A stretch of DNA of 64,000 nt from Mesorhizobium sp. 131-2-1. GTDB lineage: Bacteria > Pseudomonadota > Alphaproteobacteria > Rhizobiales > Rhizobiaceae. Below, one piece after another: positions 34,251 through 43,713 of the stretch. Numbering within the stretch: the stretch's first letter is position 1; each line of letters opens with the position of its first letter. The notes beneath the pieces are model-generated. The model ran no database searches. It was not told the DNA's origin and worked only from the letters and a program-made list of their open reading frames with translations. The position numbers were made by a program, and so were the translations under genes. The DNA lies in the NCBI RefSeq assembly GCF_016756535.1, contig NZ_AP023248.1, positions 221,994 to 285,993 of the forward strand, given 5' to 3'.

Positions 34251-35786
34251 ATGGCTGAGAGCCATACGAAATTAAAAGGTCCGGATCTGATCCAGGGCAT
34301 CGCGTTCGCCGATCTTCCCGATGGCGGCAAGCTTGTCGGCCATTGCGGCGATGAGCAGGTGCTGCTGGTGCGCCGTGGGGCCGAGGTCTTCGCCGTCGGG
34401 GCAACGTGCACACATTACGGCGGGCCGCTCGGCGACGGTCTTGTGGTGGAGGATACCGTCCGGTGTCCCTGGCATCACGCGTGCTTCGATTTGCGTACAG
34501 GCGAAGCATTGCGTGCCCCCGCCTTCAATCCACTCGCCTGCTGGCTGGTGGAACTGCGCGATGATCGGATATTCGTGGGCGAGAAACTCAAACGGACGGT
34601 TCCGAAACCGCGCTCCGGAGGCTCCAGCCATGTCCCTAAGAAAATCGTTATTGCTGGCGGCGGCGCGGCCGGGTTCGCAGCGGCCGAAATGCTGCGGCGG
34701 GAGCAGTTCCAAGGCAGCATCATCATGCTCAGCGACGACCAATCGCCGCCCGTCGACCGGCCGAACCTCTCCAAGGACTACCTCGCCGGCAAGGCACCGG
34801 AGGACTGGATCCCGCTTCGCGGGGAGAAATTCTATTCAAAAAACAATATCGACCTGCGTCTCAATACGAAGGTCGTTGACATCGACCTGCGTTCCCGCGA
34901 GGTCGTCCTCGCTGATGAAGGAAGAGTTCCTTACCACAGACTGCTGGTTGCAACGGGAGCCGAACCCGTCCGCCTGACCATCCCCGGCGCCGACCAGCCA
35001 CATGTCCACACGCTGCGCTCGTTCGCGGATTGCAAGGCGATCATCGAGCGGGCCACGACGGCGCGCCGCGCTGTCGTGCTTGGCGCCAGCTTCATTGCCC
35101 TGGAAGTTGCTGCGGCTCTGCGCTCTCGCGATATCGAAGTTGATGTCGTGGCGCCGGAAAAACGGCCCATGGAGCGGGTCCTGGGCCCGCAAATGGGCGA
35201 CTTCATCCGCGCCCTCCATGAAGAGCATGGCGTCGTATTCCATCTCGAGAACACAGCGAAAAGCATCGACGGCAGGAAGGTGAAACTTAGCAGCGGCGGT
35301 ACGTTGGCTGCGGATTTCGTCGTCGCCGGGATCGGCGTGCGGCCGCGGATCAGACTTGCCGAAACAGCGGGGCTGGTCATTGACCACGGCGTTGTTGTGG
35401 ACGCCTTTCTGGAAACGAGCGAGCCAGGGATATTCGCGGCCGGCGACATTGCGCGATGGCGCGATCCCTATAGTGGCGAGAACATTCGGGTCGAGCACTG
35501 GGTGGTTGCAGAGAGGCAGGGGCGAACCGCGGCCCTCAACATGCTCGGCCATCGCGAGAAATTCAACGGCGTGCCGTTCTTTTGGAGCCAGCATTACGAT
35601 GTTCCCATCAACTATGTCGGCCATGCTGAGAGATGGGACGAGATCGCGGTCGATGGAGATATCGCCGCCAGGGATTGCTTGCTGCGCTTCAAGCGCGAAG
35701 GACGCACGCTGGCTGTCGCTTCGATCTTCCGCGACATCGAAAGTCTGAAGGCTGAGATAGAAATGGAGCACCGGATGGCGACTTAG
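34251..35786 (+). CDS. Rieske-FAD NAD(P)H reductase fusion 1
   Basis: A 511-residue cytoplasmic protein. An N-terminal Rieske domain has CTHYGGPL (about residues 60-67) and CPWHHACF (about 78-85). It is followed by a pyridine nucleotide-disulfide oxidoreductase module with FAD fold KKIVIAGGGAAGFAAAEML, a NAD(P) fold AVVLGASFIALEVAAALRSR and the GIFAAGDIARW motif. This is the architecture of AIF-like/ferredoxin-reductase-type proteins. The electron acceptor is unknown. It shares length and layout with the fusion at 37337-38872. The start has GGAGAAG upstream. Operator copy 6 faces it. Confidence 0.93.
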   Translation: MAESHTKLKGPDLIQGIAFADLPDGGKLVGHCGDEQVLLVRRGAEVFAVGATCTHYGGPLGDGLVVEDTVRCPWHHACFDLRTGEALRAPAFNPLACWLVELRDDRIFVGEKLKRTVPKPRSGGSSHVPKKIVIAGGGAAGFAAAEMLRREQFQGSIIMLSDDQSPPVDRPNLSKDYLAGKAPEDWIPLRGEKFYSKNNIDLRLNTKVVDIDLRSREVVLADEGRVPYHRLLVATGAEPVRLTIPGADQPHVHTLRSFADCKAIIERATTARRAVVLGASFIALEVAAALRSRDIEVDVVAPEKRPMERVLGPQMGDFIRALHEEHGVVFHLENTAKSIDGRKVKLSSGGTLAADFVVAGIGVRPRIRLAETAGLVIDHGVVVDAFLETSEPGIFAAGDIARWRDPYSGENIRVEHWVVAERQGRTAALNMLGHREKFNGVPFFWSQHYDVPINYVGHAERWDEIAVDGDIAARDCLLRFKREGRTLAVASIFRDIESLKAEIEMEHRMAT

Positions 35787-35874
35787 CAAAGCGCTCTCGG
35801 ACACCGCATCCGAAGAAGAGCGCAATGAGAAATGGCTGAGCGGAATGCCGTCGTGACCGAAAGGAGTTCTAATT

Positions 35875-36171
35875 ATGTCCACAGTGCAACATGAGCTTAG
35901 CACCACCGACAGTATGCGCACGGTCGCGCCCGCTCAACATTATTCAACGATCGTCAAATTCATCAAGACGATCGCCAAGGAAGCGCCCAACACGACGCCG
36001 ACCTCAGTTGAAATTTTCTCGAACGGTGGCCAGTGGTACTGCCTGGTCCGTCGCGGCGACGAAACGACCAAGCCGATGGGCCCCTATACCAAACTACAGG
36101 CTGAGCGGATCCAGGATGCCCGACGAATGCTGATCGCAAAAAGAGGCACATCTCGTCTCGTATTCGAGTAG
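35875..36171 (+). CDS. hypothetical 98-residue protein
   Basis: A soluble protein of unknown family starting at 35875 after a good AAAGGAG site. The core TSVEIFSNGGQWYCLVRRGD followed by MGPYTKLQAERIQDARRML reads like a small alpha/beta fold (strand, turn, strand, helix). It lies 88 bp after the first Rieske-FAD reductase and before UspA, probably in the same transcript. The single cysteine and aromatic core do not suggest a cofactor. I do not recognise it. Confidence 0.72.
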   Translation: MSTVQHELSTTDSMRTVAPAQHYSTIVKFIKTIAKEAPNTTPTSVEIFSNGGQWYCLVRRGDETTKPMGPYTKLQAERIQDARRMLIAKRGTSRLVFE

Positions 36172-36378
36172 GGCGAGGAACATTGGCGGGCGGCGCCAAC
36201 CGACGAACTGCATCATTGCAATACGCTGCAGCGCCGAGCTTTTGAAGCGTTACAGGGCAGTGCGCCTTTTTACTAACGCTTGATGACAGGTGTCGCGGCG
36301 CGTTTTTGCGACACCTCGCCGGTTGGCGTTTCCACCTTAGCCGTACCGGCTCGTTACTCATTCACGGAAGGAAGTCCA

Positions 36379-37200
36379 ATGGCCTACAAGTCAATCGTCC
36401 TCAATCTCGACATCGACGGTATGGTCGCTCCTGTCATCAAGCTCGCTGTCGATCTGGCCCGGCGGTTCGATGCACGCCTAGTCGGTCTTTCGGCCGCCGA
36501 CGTTCCGCCACCCGTTGTGATGGAAGGAGGAGTGGCCTTCGAAGGTGAAAGCATGATGCGCCAGCGGAAGAACATCGAGCGACGAATTGAGGACCTCCGC
36601 GCGGAATTCGAAGATCTTGCTGGCGCAATGGTTGAGACGGAATGGCGTGGGGCGGTGGGCAATCCGACCCGCTTGCTGATCGACGCGGCGCGCGTGGCCG
36701 ATCTCATCATCACAGCGTCGCCCGAGGGCGCCTCCTCTGGCAACGTTCATCGTTCCACCGATCTCGGCAACCTGATCCTTCAGGCGGGACGACCAGTACT
36801 GGTCGCCTCGACCAACCAGGAAAATTTCCGGATCAACAAGGTTCTTGTCGGGTGGAAGGACACGCGTGAGGCCAGGCGCGCTATTGTCGATGCCATGCCG
36901 TTTCTGCAAATAGCTCAGGAGGTGCGTGTCATCACGATCGACTATGACGCGACCGATGAAACCTGGAACAGCCTGAACGATGTTGTCGCCTTCCTTTCTG
37001 CCCACGGCGTAAAGGCGATGGCTGATGTGTTTCCGGAAAAATCCGATGGTGGATCGATCGCTGATGTGGCCGATGCGATGCATGCGGATTTGATCATATC
37101 CGGCGCCTACGGCCACAGCAGGTTCAGAGAGTGGATCTTTGGCGGTGCGACCCGCTCGCTGCTTGAAAACGATCGACTGAACCGGGTCATGTCGAATTGA
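36379..37200 (+). CDS. universal stress protein (UspA family), two-domain
   Basis: A 273-residue protein. The first Usp domain (MAYKSIVLNLDIDGMVAPVI on) has a degenerate loop, SPEGASSGNVHRSTDLG. The second ends with a canonical ATP-binding loop GAYGHSRFREWIFGGATRSL. It lies between the two Rieske-FAD reductases. It is unrelated in detail to the tandem UspA at 5175-6032. Usp proteins bind adenine nucleotides and help survival under redox or energy stress. AGGAAG precedes the ATG. Confidence 0.9.
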   Translation: MAYKSIVLNLDIDGMVAPVIKLAVDLARRFDARLVGLSAADVPPPVVMEGGVAFEGESMMRQRKNIERRIEDLRAEFEDLAGAMVETEWRGAVGNPTRLLIDAARVADLIITASPEGASSGNVHRSTDLGNLILQAGRPVLVASTNQENFRINKVLVGWKDTREARRAIVDAMPFLQIAQEVRVITIDYDATDETWNSLNDVVAFLSAHGVKAMADVFPEKSDGGSIADVADAMHADLIISGAYGHSRFREWIFGGATRSLLENDRLNRVMSN

Positions 37201-37336
37201 TCACGTTGCTCGAACGGTCGATGCGCTCGTTCAACCTGAACGATCCGAGCAGGACTCTGCTCCCTGTAGGACTTTGGTCGCGCCCTTCCCGGACCGAGTG
37301 CATGCCCACGCGGTCGCCTTAATACGGAGACCTTTC

Positions 37337-38872
37337 ATGAACTCTGACACACCTGATACTGACCGTCTGGACTTCGGCATAGGCATCCCTCAGAGCCAAC
37401 TCGCAGACGGCGCCATGCTCGCCGGCTATGTCGGCAACGAACCTGTCTTGCTGGCGCGCCGAGGCGAAGAAATATTCGCCGTTGGATCGGTCTGTTCGCA
37501 CTACGGCGCCCCTTTGGCCGACGGACTCCTGGTGGACGACACTGTTCGTTGTCCCTGGCACCACGCCTGCTTTAGTCTGCGCACGGGGGAGGCGCTCCGC
37601 GCCCCCGCCCTGACATCGATCCCGTGTTTTGATGTCGAGCATACCGACGGCCGCATACGGGTTCGGGCGCGGCGCAAGCCCGCACCGCGTCGATCGCTTC
37701 CAGCCCGCGCGGGCCTGCCCGACTCGATCGTGATCGTCGGCGGCGGCGCTGCTGGCCAGGCGGCCGCTGAAACCCTCCGGCGGGAGGGCTATGACGGGCG
37801 GCTGACGATGCTGAGTGCCGATGCGTCGGCCCCTTGCGACCGACCCAACCTGTCGAAGGGTTATCTCGCAGGGACGGCGCCGGACAGTTCGAATCCGTTG
37901 CGCTCGCCTGAATTCTACCGGGCTCAAGACATCGAGCTGAAGCTGGGCGCGCATGTGGGTGTTATCGACACACGGGCAAGGCACGTCGACCTCACTGACG
38001 GGACCCGATATGCTTACGACGCTCTCCTGCTGGCCACAGGCGCTGAGCCCGTACGGCTGGGTGCTGGTGACGAACGGCCTCACGTCCACTACCTGCGGAC
38101 ACTTGCCGACGCCCATGCGTTGAACGCCGACGCTGTGGCGTCCCGTCAGGCTGTGGTGATCGGCGCCAGCTTCATCGGCTTGGAGGTCGCCGCCTCGCTG
38201 CGCGCGCGAGGCGTCGACGTCCATGTGGTCGCCCCCGGGGAAATTCCCATGCAGCGGATTCTTGGAGACGACCTTGGGCAGCATATCCGGACGATTCACG
38301 AGCATCATGGCGTCATCTTCCACCTTGGCACGACGGCAGCTTCGATCGGTGCGGGCGGCGTCACCCTGAAGAACGGAGAGCTCCTCGCAGCCGATTTTGT
38401 CGTCGCGGGGATCGGCGTTCGCCCAACCCTAACGCTGGCCAAGCGGGCCGGGTTGGAACTCGACCGCGGGGTCACGGTAGACACCTATCTGGAAACCAGC
38501 GTTCCGGGAATTTTCGCCGCCGGCGACATCGCCCGCTGGCCCGACCGTCGCACGGGTGAGAACATTCGCCTGGAGCACTGGGTGGTCGCTGAGCGCCAGG
38601 GGCAGACCGCCGCACGCAACATGCTCGGCTGGCGCGAGCGGTTCGATTGCGTGCCGTTTTTCTGGACCGAACAATACGATTTCAGCTTGGCCTATGTCGG
38701 TCACGCCGAACGATGGGACGAGGCGGAAATCGACGGTGACCTTGCGGCAGGAGATTGCACAGTCACCTATCGGCGCGGTGGAGAGCAGGTGGCCGCAGCC
38801 TTCGTCCATCGCGACCTGGCGGGACTGCGCGCCGAACTGGAGTTCGAGCAGGCGATGGGCAAGAACGGGTGA
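37337..38872 (+). CDS. Rieske-FAD NAD(P)H reductase fusion 2
   Basis: A 511-residue protein built exactly like the fusion at 34251: a Rieske domain with CSHYGAPL and CPWHHACF, then FAD fold IVIVGGGAAGQAAAETL, NAD(P) fold AVVIGASFIGLEVAASL and GIFAAGDIARW. The two are alike throughout (for example VRCPWHHACF and FVVAGIGVRP are shared), so they arose by duplication, but they are substantially diverged. ATG 37337 has GGAGACC upstream. No 33-bp operator precedes it, so regulation may differ from copy 1 unless transcription runs through from 34251. Acceptor unknown. Confidence 0.93.
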   Translation: MNSDTPDTDRLDFGIGIPQSQLADGAMLAGYVGNEPVLLARRGEEIFAVGSVCSHYGAPLADGLLVDDTVRCPWHHACFSLRTGEALRAPALTSIPCFDVEHTDGRIRVRARRKPAPRRSLPARAGLPDSIVIVGGGAAGQAAAETLRREGYDGRLTMLSADASAPCDRPNLSKGYLAGTAPDSSNPLRSPEFYRAQDIELKLGAHVGVIDTRARHVDLTDGTRYAYDALLLATGAEPVRLGAGDERPHVHYLRTLADAHALNADAVASRQAVVIGASFIGLEVAASLRARGVDVHVVAPGEIPMQRILGDDLGQHIRTIHEHHGVIFHLGTTAASIGAGGVTLKNGELLAADFVVAGIGVRPTLTLAKRAGLELDRGVTVDTYLETSVPGIFAAGDIARWPDRRTGENIRLEHWVVAERQGQTAARNMLGWRERFDCVPFFWTEQYDFSLAYVGHAERWDEAEIDGDLAAGDCTVTYRRGGEQVAAAFVHRDLAGLRAELEFEQAMGKNG

Positions 38873-38929
38873 CCGCCAAGCCTCAGCCAAATGCACCAAA
38901 ATTGACCCCACCCAGGCGGAGCACCGAGA

Positions 38930-39193
38930 ATGACAGAACACAACAAGGCATCGCGGCGCCGACCCGCGACCGTCTCGATGACGAAACGGTTTGAGGTCGG
39001 GGATCGGGTGAGCTGGAACTCGGAGGCAGGTCGCGTCCACGGAACGATCATTGAGATTCATACCCAAGACATTGACTATAAGGGCCACACGCATCACGCG
39101 AGCCCGCAGTCTCCTCAATACGAGATCAAGAGCAGCAAGACCGACCACGTGGCCCTGCACCGCGGCCAGGTGCTAACCCGATTGAGCGACTGA
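38930..39193 (+). CDS. DUF2945 family protein (HVA1/TUDOR-like)
   Basis: An 87-residue protein with FEVGDRVSWNSEAGRVHGTI, then DYKGHTHHASPQSPQYEIKS and HRGQVLTRL, the compact beta-barrel pattern of DUF2945. The family is small, soluble and widespread in bacteria and fungi; its function is unknown. ATG 38930 has GGAG upstream; an internal ATG at 38978 would remove a basic, disordered leader. It lies 57 bp after the second Rieske-FAD reductase, likely in the same transcript. Confidence 0.88.
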   Translation: MTEHNKASRRRPATVSMTKRFEVGDRVSWNSEAGRVHGTIIEIHTQDIDYKGHTHHASPQSPQYEIKSSKTDHVALHRGQVLTRLSD

Positions 39194-39444
39194 CGGGAGC
39201 GCCGCCTGGACGCGTCTCCCTAAACACGGGCAGAATTTTCGGAACATCGCCGACCTAGGCGGCTACGCCAATCCAGACCGCCTCGCTCGAGTCAATAGGC
39301 GGGCGCTCATGCGGTCCGGAGAGGGCTCCCCTGAGGGCTTCATTGCCGAATAGCCGGCGACAATCCTGCTCGCCGCCGGCGGCAACCGTCTCGAGAGCGT
39401 CACTTTGCGGTTCCTACAAGCGGTGCCAGTCCGCCGCACGCTTA

Positions 39445-40119
39445 TCATGACGTCGACTGATGAGGGGCAGCCGCGTCGCCGAGGATGGCAGCAACTCGGG
39501 TGCGCAGATGAGGCGCCAATTCGTTCTCGAACCACGGGTTGCGACGCAGCCAGACTGTACTGCGCCACGAGGGATGGGGCAGCGGGATGACTGCCGGACC
39601 ATAGGTGCGCCATGCGGCGACGGTCGCGGTCATCGACCTCCCCGAGGCGTGCTGCAACGCCCATCGTTGAGCGTAACCGCCGACCAGGAGCGTCAGTTCC
39701 ACTCTCGGCAAGCACGCTAGAAGCGAGCGTCGCCAGAGCGCGGCACACCGGGACGGTGGCGGGTAGTCGCCCCCTTTGGGATTGGTCCCAGGAAAGCAGA
39801 ACGCCATCGGGGCCACGCCAATTCGCGAGTCCCCATAGAAGACACTGCGATCCAGCCCAAGCCACTCGCGCAAGCGGTCACCTGAGGGGTCGTCGAACGG
39901 CAATCCGCACTCATGCACCCGTCGTCCTGGCGCTTGGCCGCAGATCAAGAGCCGGGTTTCGGAGGTTACCTGCACCACCGGGCGCGGTTCATGGCTGAAT
40001 TCCCCAGCACAGGCGCGACAGGCACGAATGCTCGAAAGCAACGCGTCAAGTTGCGACTCTTCCGACCTATCGCGTGTTTCGGGCCGCCGCAGGTCGGGGC
40101 TAGTTGCAGCAACCTCCAT
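39445..40119 (-). CDS. uracil-DNA glycosylase superfamily protein
   Basis: A 224-residue protein. An N-terminal CRACAGEF-type segment is followed by LLICGQAPGRRVHECGLPFD (motif A region of family 4/5-like glycosylases), then LREWLGLDRSVFYGDSRIGV and the C-terminal IPLPHPSWRSTVWLRRNPWF (motif B-like H-P-S). Members remove uracil from DNA, or are related enzymes of unknown substrate. Only two of the usual iron-sulfur cysteines are visible, so a cluster is doubtful. It stands alone on the minus strand between plus-strand operons. Confidence 0.85.
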   Translation of the reverse strand: MEVAATSPDLRRPETRDRSEESQLDALLSSIRACRACAGEFSHEPRPVVQVTSETRLLICGQAPGRRVHECGLPFDDPSGDRLREWLGLDRSVFYGDSRIGVAPMAFCFPGTNPKGGDYPPPSRCAALWRRSLLACLPRVELTLLVGGYAQRWALQHASGRSMTATVAAWRTYGPAVIPLPHPSWRSTVWLRRNPWFENELAPHLRTRVAAILGDAAAPHQSTS

Positions 40120-40122
40120 CAA

Positions 40123-40853
40123 ATCGTTCCAATCCTGTTGGTGTCCTACCCTACGATCAGTTCAACGACTGACCATTGAATGTGGGAGCGAGGGTAATAT
40201 TCGACCAGCCGCTACCAGCCTCGCGCGACCCTTCGCCGCGGAGGGCGTTTGGCGCTTCTGGCTGTCGCAAGTTGATGAGGCGCAGTTGACACTTGGGTCG
40301 CGGCCATGACGACCACGGACGACGGCGGGCAGGAAGCAGGCGCAGGTCGGTGACCACTTCTGCATCAGGAGATTACCCCCCTCGCTAATGGGACGGCCAC
40401 CCAAGGTTTCGACATCGGCTTACTAGCCGGCATTGCCATTCGTCGCATATCAGTTCGAATGTTGGCGCCCGAACGACAAGCCCTGCGATTTGGGCAGACG
40501 TTCGCGGCTCGTGATGCTGGCAATTTGATCTTCGCAAAAGAAGGGCTCCGACTTGGCTACGTTGGGCTAAGAATGTCGGGGCTTAAGAGGTCGTTGAAGC
40601 AAAACAATTGTGTTCAACTGGGGATTAAATTCGTTTTCGGTGATGGACTGGATGACGTAGGCTCGGGCGGACTCGTTGATGCGAAGACGAGTCCCAATCG
40701 AAGTGCTACCCGTCACGACAAAGCTGCAACGCAACGATGGGGGTGGTTTGGAACCGCGTAGCGGAACAACGAAACGTCCTTGACGGATTCCGGATCGTTC
40801 TGAAACCGACTGTCAGGTCCGGCAGTTAGCTTTGCCTAGAGCAGAAATCAACC
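40123..40853. other. intergenic region upstream of the epimerase fusion
   Basis: About 730 bp with no convincing gene. An ORF at 40459-40761 spans operator copy 7 and has an odd composition, so I do not call it. The operator at 40606-40638 is the only recognised element. Confidence 0.4.
40606..40638 (+). promoter_or_regulatory. LysR-type 33-bp operator, copy 7
   Basis: AATTGT, 12 bases, then ATTAAATTCGTTTTC. It lies 215 bp before the epimerase fusion start at 40854, the longest distance among the copies, and faces that gene. Confidence 0.75.
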
Positions 40854-43355
40854 ATGCCAGTACTCTCCAACTTTGCAAGGCCAGCCTCAGATACACGGCC
40901 CGTTGTTCTCATCACTGGCGGAACCGGTAACCTTGGACGCTCGATCGGTCAGGCGCTTGAGCGAGATTATCGTATCGTTGGACTCGATCGAGGGTCACAT
41001 GATGCAGACTTCCCGGTTTTTAAAGCCGATATCACATCGGATGCTTCGGTCGAGTTGGCGCTTCACAAATTTCGCGACATGTTCGGGTCGCGCATCGCCA
41101 GCGTCATCCATCTCATCGCATTCTTTGACTTTTCCGGCGAAGACGACCCGCGTTATCAGTCCGTCAATGTAGAGGGTACCCGTCGTCTGCTGCGCTCGCT
41201 GCAAAAGTTCGACGTTGAGCAGTTCGTCTATGCAAGCACCATGCTCGTGCACGCACCTGGCAGCCCGGGAGAGCGCATCGACGAGGGCCAGCCGATTGAT
41301 CCGCGCTGGGCATACCCGAAATCAAAAGCCGCGGCCGAAGAGGTGGTCCGCGCCGATCACGGACATATCCCATACGTCATTCTGCGGCTGGCAGGGGTTT
41401 ACGACGAACGCACTATGGTGCCGACGATGGCCCAGCAAATGGCACGAATTTACGAGCACGACCTCCAGAGCTATTTCTATTCCGGCAGCACCCTCGTTGG
41501 CCAGGCGATGCTCCATCGCGAGGATATGGTCGACGCCTTCCAACGCACCGTCGAGCGCCGCACAGAGCTGCCGCCGGAAACCGAGATCCTGATCGGCGAG
41601 CCCGATGCGATTGGCTACGATGCTCTCCAGGACGAACTTGGCTATCACCTTCATGGCCAAGACGATTGGCCGACGTTGCGCTTGCCAAAATTCTTCGCCG
41701 CCGCCGGCGCGTGGATGCAGGGTAAGCTGGAGCCGGCGATACCGGATGTCATCGATCAGGGCGAGGAACCGTTTATCAAGCCGTTCATGGTCGGCATGGC
41801 CGACGACCACTACGCGCTCGACATTGGGCGCGCCCGCGACCTGCTCGGCTGGGAGCCTCGGCATCGGCTGACGGACGAACTGCCGCGCCTCGTTGCGACG
41901 CTCAAGGCCGACCCCGCCGGCTGGTATAAGGCCAATCGCGTTACGCCTCCGGCATGGTTTGGCGAAGCCGCTGGGGTCGGAAAAAACGCGGAGATCCTGA
42001 GGAAGGCGCGCAAGGCGCAGGTCAAGGCCGAGCACAGCGCCAACCGCTGGGCGCATTTCGTCAATATCGGCCTCGGCACATGGCTTCTGACTCAGCCGTC
42101 GCTGATAGACGTTTCCGAACCGCTTCTGCGCTGGAGCGAACCGGCACTCGGCGTCGCGCTCATCGTCTGCGCCACGATGGCGCTGTCCTGGCGCGCGCAG
42201 TGGGCGCGCTGGCTCTGCGCCGGCATCGGCGCCTTGGTCATGGCTGTGCCGTTCCTGTTCTCGACGATGAACGCCGCAGCGTATCTCTCCGACACACTGG
42301 TCGGAGCGCTGGTCTTCGGCTTTGCAGTCTGCACCAAGCCTGAGCCCGGCCCTTCGGCCGTGGCAGCGCTGACCGGTCCAGAAGTTCCACCAAGGTGGAG
42401 CTACAACCCCTCCGCGTGGACACAGCGCCTGCCCATCATCGTGCTGGCGCTCATCGGGCTCTACGTGTCGCGGTATCTCGCCGGTTACCAGCTTGGCCAT
42501 ATCTCGGGGGTATGGGACCCATTTTTCGCCGGCTCGTCGACTGATCCACAAAACGGCACCGAAGAGATCATCACGTCGTCGGTTTCGAAGGCCTGGCCCG
42601 TCTCCGATGCGGCCGTCGGCGGCTATACCTATCTGCTCGAGATTCTCACCGGCATCGTCGGTTCGCGCATGCGCTGGCGCACCATGCCGTGGCTGGTCGT
42701 GCTGTTCGGCCTGATGATCGCGCCGCTGGGCATCACCTCGATCGCCTTCATCATTATCCAGCCAATCGTCATCGGCACCTGGAGCACTATCGCGCTGGTT
42801 GGCGCAGCGGCAGTCCTTTTGCAGATCCCCTATTCGCTCGACGAACTGCTGGCGACGCTGCAATTCGTGCGTCGCCGTACCAAAGCCGGCCGGAACTGGC
42901 TGCGCGTACTCCTCTTTGGCGACACCGACGAGATGCTGGAGAGCGGAACGGCGCAACCAGTCAAGGACGAATTCGACCGCTCGCCGGGTATCGTGCTGAA
43001 GAGTATGGTCGGCGGCGGCGTCAGCCTGCCGTGGAATCTGGCTCTGTCCGCGCTCATCGGCCTGTCCTTGCTGCTCACGCGCCTGACGCTCGGAGCCGAA
43101 GGCGACATGGCGAATGCCGACCATGTGATCGGCGCACTTATTCTGACTGTGATTTCGGTCGCTGCCGCGGAAGTCGCCCGGCCGGCTCGATACCTGAACG
43201 TGCTCCTGGGAGGCGCACTGTTCATCACGCCATTCGTCTACGAAGGCAGCCTTGTTGGGAAGCTTGCAAGCATCGCAGCGGGGACCGCCTTGATCGTGCT
43301 CAGCGTTCGTTGCGGCCCAATCAGGGAGCGCTACGGCCACTGGAATCCTTACTGA
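40854..43355 (+). CDS. NAD-dependent epimerase/SDR fused to SPW-repeat and VKOR-like membrane domains
   Basis: An 833-residue protein. Residues 1-345 are an extended SDR/epimerase: VVLITGGTGNLGRSIGQALE (NAD fold), YASTMLVHAPG and the catalytic-type YPKSKAAAE. From about 397 an SPW-like membrane repeat begins (WAHFVNIGLGTWLLTQPSLI). Residues 515-680 resemble the vitamin K epoxide reductase fold (WPVSDAAVGGYTYLLEIL, IIIQPIVIGTWSTIALVG), and a second SPW-like block ends the protein. The VKOR CxxC motif, which I recall as WCTLC in related fusions, reads WSTIA here, so the redox-active cysteines are lost. The role is unknown: perhaps a membrane-anchored sugar or quinone oxidoreductase. Confidence 0.85.
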   Translation: MPVLSNFARPASDTRPVVLITGGTGNLGRSIGQALERDYRIVGLDRGSHDADFPVFKADITSDASVELALHKFRDMFGSRIASVIHLIAFFDFSGEDDPRYQSVNVEGTRRLLRSLQKFDVEQFVYASTMLVHAPGSPGERIDEGQPIDPRWAYPKSKAAAEEVVRADHGHIPYVILRLAGVYDERTMVPTMAQQMARIYEHDLQSYFYSGSTLVGQAMLHREDMVDAFQRTVERRTELPPETEILIGEPDAIGYDALQDELGYHLHGQDDWPTLRLPKFFAAAGAWMQGKLEPAIPDVIDQGEEPFIKPFMVGMADDHYALDIGRARDLLGWEPRHRLTDELPRLVATLKADPAGWYKANRVTPPAWFGEAAGVGKNAEILRKARKAQVKAEHSANRWAHFVNIGLGTWLLTQPSLIDVSEPLLRWSEPALGVALIVCATMALSWRAQWARWLCAGIGALVMAVPFLFSTMNAAAYLSDTLVGALVFGFAVCTKPEPGPSAVAALTGPEVPPRWSYNPSAWTQRLPIIVLALIGLYVSRYLAGYQLGHISGVWDPFFAGSSTDPQNGTEEIITSSVSKAWPVSDAAVGGYTYLLEILTGIVGSRMRWRTMPWLVVLFGLMIAPLGITSIAFIIIQPIVIGTWSTIALVGAAAVLLQIPYSLDELLATLQFVRRRTKAGRNWLRVLLFGDTDEMLESGTAQPVKDEFDRSPGIVLKSMVGGGVSLPWNLALSALIGLSLLLTRLTLGAEGDMANADHVIGALILTVISVAAAEVARPARYLNVLLGGALFITPFVYEGSLVGKLASIAAGTALIVLSVRCGPIRERYGHWNPY

Positions 43356-43713
43356 ACAGACCGCCATTCTGAAAGCAGCGGTTACTCTGCAGATTTAGGG
43401 AGTGATGGTGCCAGTCATGCGGCTTGGCGCAGAAGAGTTTTAGCGATCTGTCGTGGCTCCGTAATTCGGCCCTCAACGGAGCAAATGGCATTTCACCGGC
43501 GGGCGAATTCGTCCTCAATGAAGAGTTCATCGCGCTAGAACCCCGACACCAGATCGGGCAGCGACGACTTTTTGCATCGTCGGTATGTCTCGGCTGTCCT
43601 TTGGCCGCGCCAATCTCGCCCGAGCACCGTTTCCGAAGCCGGATCTGGAATGCTATCTATCCGACAAATGATTTCGATTGACCTTTGAACGCAATTTTTA
43701 TGTTATGACGGCC
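43356..43713. other. intergenic region between the epimerase fusion and LysR 3
   Basis: About 360 bp. It contains operator copy 8 (43664-43696) next to LysR 3. No divergent minus-strand gene is present, although the operator geometry predicts one; it may have been lost. Confidence 0.45.
43664..43696 (-). promoter_or_regulatory. LysR-type 33-bp operator, copy 8 (autoregulatory)
   Basis: On the minus strand: AATTGC, 12 bases, then ATCGAAATCATTTGT. The AATTGC half ends 17 bp before the LysR 3 start codon at 43714, the same geometry as at LysR 1 and LysR 2. Confidence 0.65.

Noticed and set aside
40459..40761. 100-residue plus-strand ORF upstream of the epimerase fusion
   Set aside because: It contains the LysR-type operator and has no family resemblance or ribosome site, so I treat it as non-coding.
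41322..43367. 681-residue minus-strand ORF
   Set aside because: Antisense to the epimerase-membrane fusion, with no family motif.
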